The notes: a model not told the origin generated them from the letters alone. Positions 31,480 through 40,034 are shown, numbered from the stretch's first letter. The stretch is 43,463 nucleotides of DNA from an uncultured Eubacterium sp. (GCA_958446835.1 CAUCXT010000026.1:1-43463), one strand, 5' to 3'. A program made the numbers and translations.

Positions 31480-34401
31480 TTACGCAAGAGGCTCAATCAC
31501 ATCGAACATGTCCTTGGCCTCATTAATCTTATCCTCATTTCCGACCACACAGAAGTATCCGTCATCAAGCACAGCCTTCACCATACCTGAAAGTGCCCTT
31601 ATATCCTCCACAGTTGCACCTAACACTTCGTCTCTTTCCTTCTGGAGCATCTGCTCTGTGAGTCCGCTGATATATGCCTCAAATGAATCCGAACCCTTTA
31701 CCGAAGGAGTCTTTGGAAGGTCAAGGTCTGATATTGTTCCTATAACATACTTGGTCATCTCGCGCTCGTCTGCATTGAAGCTCTCAACGTACTCCGGAGC
31801 CTTATCATATATCTCGTTTGTCTTTTCAAGGTTCGGGTCCCTGTATGATGAGAATGCGCCAAGTGAGCTTGAATAGCTTCCAAACGCTGCTCCACAGCCG
31901 TAGGCTCCGCCCTTTACGCGGACATTGTTCCACAGGTAATCACTGTTCATCATGTTTGCAAGTATTCTCATGGCTCCGTTGTATTCTATACCTGCCTTAT
32001 CATAATCACCGACACGGCATACGAAATTGACCTGTCCGCTGGTCTTTAATGCAAGCCTTGTCTTTTTAAGTGTGAGTGTTCTTGTGGCAACAGGAAGCTG
32101 TTCTGCACTGAGCTTATCTATAAGCTCCTTTATAAGCCCGCTCATAAGCTCATAACCCTTGTCATCAGCGGTATATGACACGATGAGATTGCACTTTGCA
32201 AAAATCTCAGCCGCAGCCTTCTTCATTCCCGCAGCAAGGCTCTCCTTCTTATCGTCAAAGTTCTTGTAAGCATCATCAAGGAAGCTGTAGAAGCCTCTTC
32301 CTGTAGTCTGCTTTCTTATCATGGCACTCTCTTTTATCTGTGCTGTAAGCTCTGCTATTCCCACTGCATTTCCTGTGCCCTGCATTCCCATCTGCATACC
32401 GGCCTTTGTCTCGCCAATAATCTCTTTAAGACGCTTGTAATCGTCATACACAGTATGGTTCATAATCTCATCCATAAGCTCTGTGAGTGCTGCAAGGTCA
32501 CCATAGAGTGCTTTACCTGTGACATTGAGTGCACAGCGGTAGCCATGCGCCGGCTTAACAAATGTTGTTCCTGCGCTGCCGAAGCTTATACCGCCTGTCC
32601 TGATATCCATAGCATTTGACAGCTCGACAAAGCTGTACTTTTCCGTTCCGATGGAGCCTAAAACCTTGGTTAGAAGTCCAACATAAGGAAGCAGCTCATC
32701 CTCCACCTTGTCAATGTTAAAGCTGAGCTTTAAGTAGCCTATACCGTTGGTATTGATATTATGGTGGATGACCTTGACACCCTCAATGCTCTTCTCTGTG
32801 TTGTAAATTGTGGCAGCCTTCCTGCCAATATCCTCTCTTCTCAAAAGCGGAATACTCTCAAGCTCCTCCTTGGTGGACGGCTCACTCTGGTAATCCTTGA
32901 GTGCCTTGGTGTCATCCACAAGCGCCTGAAGCTGTTCCTTTGTGAGGGTCTTTTTGTACTCCTCAAGCTTCTTAGCCGTAGCTGCCTCGATCTTAGCTGT
33001 ATATCCGACTTCAGGCTTTAATACAACAACCGATGAGTGTACATTGTCTAAAAGATATTTCTTTATAAGCTGCTCAAAATAATCCGAATCCACCTGCTCC
33101 TTAAGGAAAGCATAAGCCTCGCCCATCTGCATGTTGAGGAACGGCTTGTTGTCATCATAGAGCCAGCTGCTAAGCATATCGATTCCGTACATAAGTCCCT
33201 TAGGCCATCTTCCGAAATCAGCCTCTCTGTAGCGGAACTCGTTGTAGTTGATTCCTGCTCTTAATGTATCCTTGTTGATTCCTTCTTTTACAAGCTTTTC
33301 GAATGAATCCTTTATAACCTTTACAAATTCCTCCTCCTTGTCCGGATTGGTGTTTGCCGCCATAATAGTCACCATAGGCTGTCTTATGGAATTATCGTAG
33401 GAACCGCTCACATCCTCACCAATACCGGCATCTATAAGCGCCTGACGAACAGGAGCACCCGGTGCATTAAAGAGTGCATACTCAAGCACTGTAAACGCAA
33501 GTGAGAGCTTCCTATCTCCCGCCTCGCCGATTGAAGCATTGTATGCAAGGTAAGTCTTGTTGTCCGTGCCCTCATCCTCTGTCACTGAATACACTCCCTC
33601 GACTCTTCCCGTCTTGTCAAAAGGCTTCTGGTATGGAATCTCAGAGTCAACCTTAATCTCCTCATAGTTTCCAAGATACTCTCTGTCGAAATACTCAAGT
33701 CTCTCCTCCATATCACAGTTGCCGTACACGAAGATATAGCTGTTGGCAGGATGATACAGGGTTCTGTGGAAGTTCACGAACTGCTCATAGCTTAAATCCG
33801 GGATAAACTGTGGGTCACCGCCGGACTCGGTAGCGTAAGGTGTATCAGGATAGAGCGAATTGAGGCACATGCGGTACACTCTCTGTGTAGGGGATGAAAA
33901 TGCTCCCTTCATCTCATTGTATACAACACCATTGTAGGTGAGAGGCGCATCCACATCGGCAAGTTCATAGTGCCATCCCTCCTGCTTGAAAATCTGCTCC
34001 CTTGTATAGATATTAGGATGGAAAACCGCATCCATGTATACATCAGTGAGGTTCTTATAATCTACATCATTGCAGCTCGCAATAGGATATATTGTCTTAT
34101 CCGGAAATGTCATGGCATTCAAAAATGTATTGAGTGAACCCTTCACAAGCTCAACAAACGGATCCTTCGCCGGATATTTTGCCGAACCGCAGAGTACCGA
34201 ATGTTCAAGGATATGAGGAACTCCTGTGCTGTTAGCAGGCGGTGTCCTGAAGCCTATACAAAACACCTTATTCTCGTCATCATTAGAAACCATGGCTATT
34301 CTTGCGCCAGACTTCTTATGTCTGAACAGATATCCCTTCGAAGCTATATCATCAAGCTTCTGTTCCATAACCAGCTCATAAACTTCTTTGTTGTAATTCA
34401 T
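31480..34401 (-). CDS. M16C family zinc metallopeptidase (presequence-protease type)
   Basis: 973 residues from MNYNKEVYELVMEQK; GGAGA is 7 bases ahead, and an ATG 12 bases further up overlaps it. The inverted zinc motif HxxEH is at 63-67 (STGVPHILEHSVLCGSAKYP), with the downstream Glu in NDVDYKNLTDVYMDAVFHP and NGVVYNEMKGAFSSP. Four M16 domains and the M16C-associated helical linker (about 460-700) give the PreP/CYM1 clam-shell architecture. It degrades short unstructured peptides in the cytoplasm; no signal peptide. The gene has its own leader with a strong pseudoknot-like fold and is followed by era at 23 bases. Confidence 0.95.
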   Translation of the reverse strand: MNYNKEVYELVMEQKLDDIASKGYLFRHKKSGARIAMVSNDDENKVFCIGFRTPPANSTGVPHILEHSVLCGSAKYPAKDPFVELVKGSLNTFLNAMTFPDKTIYPIASCNDVDYKNLTDVYMDAVFHPNIYTREQIFKQEGWHYELADVDAPLTYNGVVYNEMKGAFSSPTQRVYRMCLNSLYPDTPYATESGGDPQFIPDLSYEQFVNFHRTLYHPANSYIFVYGNCDMEERLEYFDREYLGNYEEIKVDSEIPYQKPFDKTGRVEGVYSVTEDEGTDNKTYLAYNASIGEAGDRKLSLAFTVLEYALFNAPGAPVRQALIDAGIGEDVSGSYDNSIRQPMVTIMAANTNPDKEEEFVKVIKDSFEKLVKEGINKDTLRAGINYNEFRYREADFGRWPKGLMYGIDMLSSWLYDDNKPFLNMQMGEAYAFLKEQVDSDYFEQLIKKYLLDNVHSSVVVLKPEVGYTAKIEAATAKKLEEYKKTLTKEQLQALVDDTKALKDYQSEPSTKEELESIPLLRREDIGRKAATIYNTEKSIEGVKVIHHNINTNGIGYLKLSFNIDKVEDELLPYVGLLTKVLGSIGTEKYSFVELSNAMDIRTGGISFGSAGTTFVKPAHGYRCALNVTGKALYGDLAALTELMDEIMNHTVYDDYKRLKEIIGETKAGMQMGMQGTGNAVGIAELTAQIKESAMIRKQTTGRGFYSFLDDAYKNFDDKKESLAAGMKKAAAEIFAKCNLIVSYTADDKGYELMSGLIKELIDKLSAEQLPVATRTLTLKKTRLALKTSGQVNFVCRVGDYDKAGIEYNGAMRILANMMNSDYLWNNVRVKGGAYGCGAAFGSYSSSLGAFSSYRDPNLEKTNEIYDKAPEYVESFNADEREMTKYVIGTISDLDLPKTPSVKGSDSFEAYISGLTEQMLQKERDEVLGATVEDIRALSGMVKAVLDDGYFCVVGNEDKINEAKDMFDVIEPLA

Positions 34402-34414
34402 GTAAGTCTCCATT

Positions 34415-34518
34415 CCGGGAACGTATAATCTCTGTGACGCATTGCTTGGGGTATCATAATATCCTACCGTTCATCTCTGTGACGTTCCCCGGCACAGAGC
34501 CAGCTCTAAGCCCCAAGC
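34415..34518 (-). promoter_or_regulatory. Structured, pseudoknot-capable leader of the M16 peptidase gene
   Basis: Read on the minus strand: GCTTGGGG (34511-34518) pairs with CCCCAAGC (34444-34451). Inside lies the hairpin CTCTGTG-CCGGGGAACGT-CACAGAG (about 34475-34499), and its loop CCGGGGAACGT (34482-34492) is complementary to ACGTTCCCGG (34415-34424), which sits only a few bases before the ribosome site GGAG. The pairings cross, giving a pseudoknot. TCACAGAGA occurs twice (a second copy at about 34429-34437), allowing a switch between two partners. It resembles a translational riboswitch or autoregulatory RNA; it matches no class I can name. Confidence 0.6.
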
Positions 34519-34570
34519 ACACTATTAAAATAATTTTACCACCAACACCATATTCAATGCAAGAAAAAAA

Positions 34571-34602
34571 GAAATCCGGAAGATGGACTGATTCCGGATT
34601 TT
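34571..34602 (-). terminator. Intrinsic terminator of the riboflavin transporter gene
   Basis: AAATCCGGAA pairs with TTCCGGATTT over a 10-base loop, followed on the minus strand by CTTTTTTTC. It ends the ribU transcript 5-35 bases after its stop, so the M16 peptidase gene needs its own promoter between here and 34520. Confidence 0.85.
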
Positions 34603-34606
34603 TACA

Positions 34607-35206
34607 CTATTTATAATTTCCCTTTATGATAGGTGACAGCGGCTTATATATGAACAACGTGACAACAACGCTCACCATCGCCTTGACAAATGTAAAAGGA
34701 AGGTTGAATACCAGAAGTGCCGGGAGCAGTGATGTTATACCCGGCAGGATAGCCGTGTACATTCCGATTATGACCTCCATAGGAAAAGCAAGCTTGTCAT
34801 AGAGCGGATAAATAATAAAGTAATTCGATACAACGCCGACCAATGACATTATCACGGCTCCGCTTAAAAGCGCTGCAATAGCGCCCTTCTTAGTCTTATT
34901 CTTCTTATATATAAGCCCTACAGGAACCACAAATGCAACTCCGAGTATGAAGTTCGACAGCTCACCCACCCACATTGTATGTGAGATTGCAAGGTGAAGT
35001 AGATTCTTGAGCAGGCACACTAAAACTCCCGACACCGGTCCCATCGAAAGTGCCGCGATGACAGCAGGCAGTTCTGAAAAATCCATTGTCAAAAAACTGG
35101 GAACAATCGGAAGCTTGAATCCGAAAAGATACAAAACATAGGATACCGCCGTAAACATGGCAGTCACAGTCAGTGCACGAACACTGAGAAAAGACTTCTT
35201 ATTCAT
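34607..35206 (-). CDS. ribU: ECF transporter S component, riboflavin-specific (RibU type)
   Basis: 199 residues; AGGAGG 6 bases before the ATG. Six membrane helices. The N-terminal VRALTVTAMFTAVSYVLYLF and LPIVPSFLTMDFSELPAVIA match RibU, where the PSFL-DFSD/ELP segment lines the flavin site; MGPVSGVLVCLLKNLLHLAI is the next conserved helix. It is the substrate-binding membrane part that works with the shared EcfA/A'/T module, not encoded here. The gene is preceded by a complete FMN riboswitch, which settles the substrate as riboflavin/FMN precursors. Confidence 0.93.
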   Translation of the reverse strand: MNKKSFLSVRALTVTAMFTAVSYVLYLFGFKLPIVPSFLTMDFSELPAVIAALSMGPVSGVLVCLLKNLLHLAISHTMWVGELSNFILGVAFVVPVGLIYKKNKTKKGAIAALLSGAVIMSLVGVVSNYFIIYPLYDKLAFPMEVIIGMYTAILPGITSLLPALLVFNLPFTFVKAMVSVVVTLFIYKPLSPIIKGNYK

Positions 35207-35227
35207 TATAATCCTCCTAAAGGCTCA

Positions 35228-35372
35228 CGCCTTCTTCTTTCATCCGGACTGTACCGTTGGTATGGGAATCGCACCCAATCAGCCGCTGTATGCGGGTCGC
35301 AGACTATACTGCCAGTCGAGAATTGCAGACAAGTATTATATTCATGCCCGCTCACTCTGCCCTGAAGGTTGG
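35228..35372 (-). ncRNA. FMN riboswitch (RFN element)
   Basis: On the minus strand the RFN core is easily read: CCTTCAGGGCAGAGTGAGC, then CTCGACTGGCAGTATAGTCT and GCGACCCGC, then GGGTGCGATTCCC, CAACGGTACAGTCCGGATGA and the closing GAAGAAGG. All conserved junction blocks of the class are there. Between it and the gene is AAGGCGTGAGCCTT, a hairpin that shares AAGG with the closing helix and ends at the AGGAGG ribosome site. High FMN should lower ribU expression; translational control is likely since no U-run follows. Confidence 0.95.
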
Positions 35373-35565
35373 AGATATTTCTCTAACTTCCAAATAGTAT
35401 TGTTTCTACATTACATTTGTCCATCCTTTATAAAATATCACTTTAAAGTATGTAAGTCAACATTATATCTATATTGCCAATATATATTCCTGCATACTTT
35501 ATGTATATTCTGTACGCCCATTTTCCTTTTGGATACACTCTCCAACTGTATCCCGCAATAAATAT

Positions 35566-35594
35566 TTGACGCGTTCCGTGCAATGTATTATACT
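35566..35594 (+). promoter_or_regulatory. Promoter of the YcxB-like gene
   Basis: TTGACG (35566-35571), 17-base spacer, TATACT (35589-35594), 35 bases before the ATG at 35629. Close to sigma-A consensus. The rest of 35373-35565 is AT-rich with no gene on either strand; it should hold the ribU promoter. Confidence 0.75.
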
Positions 35595-35628
35595 TGTTTT
35601 TATTAGTTATGAAAAGGAAAGGCACACT

Positions 35629-36168
35629 ATGAATACAGTAATCAGATTCACTTCAACACAGAAGCCGGACGGCAAAGAATACAAAAAGATAACCTACTGG
35701 AACCGATTTGTAAGGGAAAAGGTTGAGACATTAATTTTAATCGCACTTATAGTTACAAGCATATCCTGCGGTATATACAGGCTTACCACAGGCACGATGG
35801 ATACATTCTGGGCGATACTCTGCATAGTATTCCTGTTCTATCCTGTAATCGTGATAACACAGTTTAACTCAAGCATCCGGTATCACCTCAAGCACCGCGA
35901 CCCATCCGAATCCGCTCCATGTGAGTTCTGTCTGATGGATAACGGTATTCTGATTGATGTCCCTGAATGTGATGTACATAAGTTCATAAAGTACGATGAA
36001 TTCACCCATGTGTACACCAACGTATTCGGCTACTACATGATGTTCCAGAAGAACACAGTCCTTGCCATGATACGCCACAGCGACATTCCGGAGGGACAGA
36101 GAGATATTTTCGAAGATACGATGGTGACAAGCCTTAATGATACTTGTAAGGTTAGTAGGTTCTTCTAA
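35629..36168 (+). CDS. YcxB-like membrane protein
   Basis: 179 residues from MNTVIRFTSTQKPDGKEYKK; AAAGG is 6 bases ahead. Two adjacent membrane helices (about 34-50 LILIALIVTSISCGIYRL, 58-75 WAILCIVFLFYPVIVITQF) are followed by a cytoplasmic domain with CEFCLMDNGILIDVPECDVH, KFIKYDEFTHVYTNVFGYYM and KNTVLAMIRHSDIPEGQRDI. This layout, two helices plus a bPH-like domain with 'F-Y-x-x-x-x-x-x-x-FIP', is that of YcxB/DUF-type proteins, though similarity here is from pattern only. Monocistronic, with its own promoter and a terminator. Confidence 0.7.
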   Translation: MNTVIRFTSTQKPDGKEYKKITYWNRFVREKVETLILIALIVTSISCGIYRLTTGTMDTFWAILCIVFLFYPVIVITQFNSSIRYHLKHRDPSESAPCEFCLMDNGILIDVPECDVHKFIKYDEFTHVYTNVFGYYMMFQKNTVLAMIRHSDIPEGQRDIFEDTMVTSLNDTCKVSRFF

Positions 36169-36201
36169 GCGTTTTTGACAGACCGCTGTCCCAATCTACA
36201 G

Positions 36202-36251
36202 ATAAAGGTGTGGTGTCCGGACACCAAAATGTCCAAACGCCACACCTTTAT
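36202..36251. terminator. Bidirectional terminator between convergent genes
   Basis: ATAAAGGTGTGG (36202-36213) pairs perfectly with CCACACCTTTAT (36240-36251); inside it, GTGTCCGGACACC and TTTGGACATT can pair further. It serves the plus-strand YcxB-like gene and the minus-strand amidase gene, which stops at 36257. Confidence 0.8.
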
Positions 36252-36256
36252 TCAGT

Positions 36257-36991
36257 CTATTTCTCACTCATCTGTCTCTTGACATGCGCCTTGAACAGAT
36301 TCCATTCATTCTCATAGTCAACGAAATACTTCGGACATTCCTTGCCTGTGACATCATAATGTCTGATGACATCCTTATCCGGATTAAGATTATAGAGTAT
36401 ACAAAGATACGCTGTGAGCTTCACCAGTGATTCGTATGTCGCCTTGTTATATGCTCCTGTCTCATCCGGATGGCACGACTCAACTGCTATAGTGTCGTCA
36501 TTGCGCTCATTGGAGGCATAGGAAATCTCGTCAAGCGGAACGCACTGGATAATCTCACCCTCAAGTCCGACGATAAAATGGCTGCTGACATACGCTTCCC
36601 CGGTCTCAATGATGTTCTCGAAGTAGCTCCTGTTCTGAGCTGCCGTTGTGCCCGGATTACCAACGTAGTGAATCACCACAGCATTGACCTTCTTAAGCTC
36701 CTTACCGGGTCTTGAGTATTCATTGACCGGAAGATAATCCTCCATTATCGTAGTCTTGAACTCCTCAGCCCAATCCGGAAGCTCTATATCCTTCGGAAGT
36801 GTCACAAGTGTAACTGCGGCTCTGGTGCTGCTCTCCTGCTCATCCATACGCTCCGCCGTCTGTTCAGCTCCATCGCTCCCACTATTATTTCGGGCAATTT
36901 CATTTTTTCCTATATATACCATAATCAGGAGCACCAGGGCTATCAATGACAGCCCTAATACTCCTGATAAAATCAACATACCTTTTTTCAT
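36257..36991 (-). CDS. N-acetylmuramoyl-L-alanine amidase (Amidase_2), membrane-anchored
   Basis: 244 residues; AAGGAG before the ATG. An N-terminal signal-anchor helix (5-27, GMLILSGVLGLSLIALVLLI) is followed by a Ser/Glu/Asp-rich linker and the Amidase_2/PGRP fold. Zinc ligands are His 108 (NAVVIHYVGNPG), His 211 (IRHYDVTGKECP) and Cys 219, the classical H-H-C set; Lys 217 and Glu 171 (AVESCHPD) are in the catalytic positions. VSSHFIVGLEGEIIQCVP is the typical beta strand pair. It cuts the lactyl-peptide bond in peptidoglycan outside the membrane. It follows guaB by 47 bases without a terminator and may be read through from it. Confidence 0.93.
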   Translation of the reverse strand: MKKGMLILSGVLGLSLIALVLLIMVYIGKNEIARNNSGSDGAEQTAERMDEQESSTRAAVTLVTLPKDIELPDWAEEFKTTIMEDYLPVNEYSRPGKELKKVNAVVIHYVGNPGTTAAQNRSYFENIIETGEAYVSSHFIVGLEGEIIQCVPLDEISYASNERNDDTIAVESCHPDETGAYNKATYESLVKLTAYLCILYNLNPDKDVIRHYDVTGKECPKYFVDYENEWNLFKAHVKRQMSEK

Positions 36992-37038
36992 TCAGGTACT
37001 CCTTGAAGTTCATTCATACTGTAAATTCAGTATATCTC

Positions 37039-38493
37039 CTACTGGTCTACGCTGTAGTTAGGAGCTTCCTTCGTGATATGGATATCATGTGGATGGCTCT
37101 CCTTAAGTGAAGCGGCAGAAATCTTGACGAACTGTCCGTTCTCCTTGAGATATGGGATAGTAGGTGCTCCGCAGTAACCCATTCCTGAACGGAGACCGCC
37201 CATAAGCTGGAATACTGTGTCCTCAAGAAGACCCTTGTATGCAACTCTTCCCTCGACACCTTCCGGAACAAGCTTCTTAGCGTCTGTCTGGAAGTATCTG
37301 TCCTTACTTCCGTTCTCCATGGCTGCGATAGAACCCATGCCACGGTATACCTTGTACTTACGACCCTGGAATAACTCGAAATCTCCAGGAGCCTCGTCAC
37401 AGCCTGCGAACATGCTTCCCATCATGCATACATCAGCTCCGGCTGCGATAGCCTTGGTGATGTCTCCTGAGAACTTGATACCACCGTCTGCGATAACAGG
37501 AATGCCATACTGCTTGGCAACCTCATATACATCCATAACTGCCGATATCTGAGGAACACCGATACCTGCAACAACTCTTGTTGTACAGATAGAACCAGGT
37601 CCGATACCAACCTTAACCGCATCGACACCTGCCTCAATGAGAGCCTTAGCAGCGGCACCTGTAGCGATATTGCCGGCGATAACCTGAAGGTCAGGGTACT
37701 TAGCCTTAACCATCTTAAGTGTGTCGATGATGTTCTTGGAATGACCATGAGCTGAATCGATAACTATACAGTCAACCTTAGCCTCAACAAGAGCGTCAAC
37801 TCTCTCCATTATATTCTTGGTGATACCAACTGCAGCTCCACAGAGAAGTCTTCCCTGCTCGTCCTTAGCTGATAAAGGATACTTAATCTGCTTCTCAATA
37901 TCCTTGATTGTGATGAGACCCTTGAGGTTAAAATCATCATCTACAATAGGAAGCTTCTCCTTACGTGCCTTGGCAAGAATCTCCTTAGCCTCCTCAAGAG
38001 TAGTTCCTTCCTTAGCCGTTACAAGACCTTCGCTTGTCATGCACTCGCGAATCTTCTTGTCGAAATCCTGCTCGAACTTGAGGTCACGGTTAGTGATGAT
38101 ACCAACTAACTTTCTTCCCTCAGTGATAGGAACACCGGAGATACGGAACTTAGCCATAAGCTCATCCGCATCACGAAGTGTATGTTCAGGTGATAAATAA
38201 AATGGGTCAGTGATAACTCCGTGCTCGGAGCGCTTAACCTTATCAACTTCCTCTGCCTGCGCCTCTATGGACATATTCTTGTGAATGATACCGATTCCGC
38301 CCTGTCTTGCCATCGCAATCGCCATTCTGTGCTCGGTAACTGTATCCATACCTGCACTCATAATAGGAACATTAAGTCTAATCTTCTTTGTAAGGTTCGT
38401 TGATAAATCAACCATATTCGGTGTAACTTCCGAATACTGTGGTACCAGCAACACATCATCAAAAGTAATGCCATCGCCAATAATCTTACCCAT
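37039..38493 (-). CDS. guaB: IMP dehydrogenase
   Basis: 484 residues; GAGGA before the ATG. It oxidises IMP to XMP with NAD+, the committed step of GMP synthesis. The barrel begins GDGITFDDVLLVPQYSEVTP; two CBS domains occupy about 93-205 (GVITDPFYLSPEHTLRDADE, GISGVPITEGRKLVGIITNR and EEAKEILAKARKEKLPIVDD); the active Cys is 303 in VGIGPGSICTTRVVAGIGVP; the flap has RYFQ and the IMP loop VPEGVEGRVAYKG. Promoter 40 bases upstream. Confidence 0.98.
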   Translation of the reverse strand: MGKIIGDGITFDDVLLVPQYSEVTPNMVDLSTNLTKKIRLNVPIMSAGMDTVTEHRMAIAMARQGGIGIIHKNMSIEAQAEEVDKVKRSEHGVITDPFYLSPEHTLRDADELMAKFRISGVPITEGRKLVGIITNRDLKFEQDFDKKIRECMTSEGLVTAKEGTTLEEAKEILAKARKEKLPIVDDDFNLKGLITIKDIEKQIKYPLSAKDEQGRLLCGAAVGITKNIMERVDALVEAKVDCIVIDSAHGHSKNIIDTLKMVKAKYPDLQVIAGNIATGAAAKALIEAGVDAVKVGIGPGSICTTRVVAGIGVPQISAVMDVYEVAKQYGIPVIADGGIKFSGDITKAIAAGADVCMMGSMFAGCDEAPGDFELFQGRKYKVYRGMGSIAAMENGSKDRYFQTDAKKLVPEGVEGRVAYKGLLEDTVFQLMGGLRSGMGYCGAPTIPYLKENGQFVKISAASLKESHPHDIHITKEAPNYSVDQ

Positions 38494-38532
38494 TTCATTA
38501 TCCTCGCTTTCTTAATTTGTATAATTTTATCA

Positions 38533-38561
38533 ATAGTAGCAAATCCACTTTCAAATGTCAA
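38533..38561 (-). promoter_or_regulatory. guaB promoter
   Basis: Minus strand TTGACA (38556-38561), 17-base spacer, TACTAT (38533-38538), about 40 bases before the ATG. Consensus -35. No guanine-type riboswitch is visible in the short leader. Confidence 0.75.
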
Positions 38562-38672
38562 CAAGACATTTTTAAAATCAAAAATATTATTTTGAAATTA
38601 CTATATTTCTTTATACTTCATACACAATATTTAATTTTCACAAAATACAATGTCTTGGAGCAACTTTTCCGA

Positions 38673-39170
38673 TTAATCAATATGTAACTGTCTCGGAATA
38701 ATGTCCCTCAACTCCTTCAACATTCTCTCATTCGGCTCAAGTACAAGCTTGACCATCTCATTGCCATCCATGATGACAAGCACATACTTCTTGTTCTCAG
38801 GGATAAGGGATGAAAAATCGGTACACTTGAGATTCCTGTTGTCGTACTCCTCGATATACGAAGAACCCTCCGGAGCCATAACCTCAGTCTTTGTAAGGTC
38901 ATACTCACCCATTCTCTTTCTCTTAGACTTCTTCATAATCTTATCAATGTACATAGTCTTCTCGACAAGCGCATATTCCCACTCAACATCATTATTCTTA
39001 AAATAGAGATAACTGAGGAAAATAATAAGAGCAACCACCAATACTCCGACATACGGAATAGCAAGCAGTGCACATGAAAGCACACACACGATAACAAGAA
39101 TTGTCTGAATTATCTTGACATTCTGAGGTGTCTTTCTCTTTACAATCCATTCTGAAAAAAATTCGCCCAT
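38673..39170 (-). CDS. DUF6106 family membrane protein
   Basis: 165 residues, AGGAGGTCGCA before the ATG. The N-terminus MGEFFSEWIVKRKTPQNV and two adjacent helices (VKIIQTILVIVCVLSCALLA, IPYVGVLVVALIIFLSYLYF) lead to a cytoplasmic domain with DVEWEYALVEKTMYIDKIMK, KSKRKRMGEYDLTKTEVMAP and VLVIMDGNEMVKLVLEPNER. This is the pattern of DUF6106, a family I associate with Lachnospiraceae and relatives; the domain looks PH-like. Upstream of guaB but with no sign of shared control. Function unknown. Confidence 0.88.
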   Translation of the reverse strand: MGEFFSEWIVKRKTPQNVKIIQTILVIVCVLSCALLAIPYVGVLVVALIIFLSYLYFKNNDVEWEYALVEKTMYIDKIMKKSKRKRMGEYDLTKTEVMAPEGSSYIEEYDNRNLKCTDFSSLIPENKKYVLVIMDGNEMVKLVLEPNERMLKELRDIIPRQLHID

Positions 39171-39324
39171 TGCGACCTCCTAATTTCTGCGCCTGCGCGC
39201 AGAGTTATTAGTATGATTATACAACAGGCTAATATAAAAAACAAGAAGTGCAATTGTTATAATTCTATGAACATCAAAGCTATATTAAATGATGGCTTTT
39301 AATACACTCAACAGATTTTATAAC

Positions 39325-39355
39325 GAAAAAGACCTTGAGAAAATCTCAAGGTCTT
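39325..39355 (-). terminator. Terminator after tRNA-Leu(AAG)
   Basis: AAGACCTTGAGA, TTT, TCTCAAGGTCTT, then TTTCG on the minus strand: a perfect 12-bp stem 8 bases after the tRNA. Confidence 0.9.
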
Positions 39356-39362
39356 AACTTAG

Positions 39363-39447
39363 TGCAGTCGGCGGGACTTGAACCCGCACCCAAGCAATAT
39401 GGACTAGATCCTTAGTCTAGCGCGTATGCCAATTCCGCCACGACTGC
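39363..39447 (-). tRNA. tRNA-Leu (anticodon AAG)
   Basis: 85 bases with discriminator A; CCA is not encoded. Acceptor stem GCAGTCG / CGACTGC; D arm with AATTGGCATACGC; anticodon stem CTAGA-loop CTAAGGA-TCTAG, so the anticodon is AAG (A34 to be read as inosine); long variable arm typical of leucine tRNA; T arm GCGGG-TTCAAGT-CCCGC. Own promoter and terminator. Confidence 0.95.
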
Positions 39448-39484
39448 TTATTATGTGCTTCGCTGTGTTCCAGCGACATGATGT

Positions 39485-39513
39485 ATAATAGCATACCTTT
39501 TTTAAGAATGCAA
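39485..39513 (-). promoter_or_regulatory. Promoter of tRNA-Leu(AAG)
   Basis: Minus strand TTGCAT (39508-39513), 17-base spacer, TATTAT (39485-39490), 37 bases upstream of the tRNA. AT-rich UP-element-like DNA (runs of A and T at 39515-39550) lies just before the -35 box, as often seen for stable RNA genes. Confidence 0.75.
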
Positions 39514-39691
39514 GTACTTTTTTGAAATTTTTTAAATTTTTTTCAAAAAATATTCTTTTCCAACAAAATACACAATTTAATCCTGTAGCCGCGTATTTGA
39601 TTGCCATACCATCAAATCAGTATCACGTATTATCATAGTCGGCTGAAAAAACAAAAGACTAAAACTAATTCTAACATTTCTCATATTCATC

Positions 39692-39721
39692 TTGACAAAT
39701 TCACATCATAGATGATATTAT
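39692..39721 (+). promoter_or_regulatory. Promoter of tRNA-Leu(CAG)
   Basis: TTGACA (39692-39697), 18-base spacer, TATTAT (39716-39721), with the tRNA beginning 54 bases later. Confidence 0.7.
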
Positions 39722-39775
39722 ATAAAAGCTTCATTAAACAGCATTCTTTTGTTTATGAAAATTATATATTTGTAT

Positions 39776-39859
39776 GCAGTCGTGGCGAAATTGGCACACG
39801 CGCATGATTCAGGTTCATGTGGACTTACGTCCATGAGGGTTCAACTCCCTTCGACTGCA
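39776..39859 (+). tRNA. tRNA-Leu (anticodon CAG)
   Basis: 84 bases including discriminator A, no encoded CCA. Acceptor GCAGTCG / CGACTGC, identical to the neighbouring tRNA-Leu; anticodon stem CATGA-loop TTCAGGT-TCATG gives anticodon CAG (reads CUG). Long variable arm GTGGACTTACGTCCAT; T arm GAGGG-TTCAACT-CCCTT. Confidence 0.95.
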
Positions 39860-39866
39860 TTGCTTC

Positions 39867-39901
39867 ATACCACACATCCTATGGATGTGTGGTATTTTAT
39901 T
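39867..39901 (+). terminator. Terminator after tRNA-Leu(CAG)
   Basis: ATACCACACATCC, TAT, GGATGTGTGGTAT, then TTTATTT: 13 perfect pairs with a T-rich tail, 7 bases after the tRNA. Confidence 0.9.
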
Positions 39902-40034
39902 TGTATAAATAACAATACACTACGATTGCTATATTGTAATTTTCCACATTGTGTACTATCATCAATGCATAAAACTATTACTGCTTAATAATCTAATAAT
40001 TTAATTTATCATATTTTCTGAATTGAGGCATATC

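Noticed and set aside
34430..34520. Known riboswitch class (c-di-GMP, ZTP, preQ1) for the M16 leader
   Set aside because: None of the conserved core sequences of those classes can be read; only the pseudoknot topology is similar.
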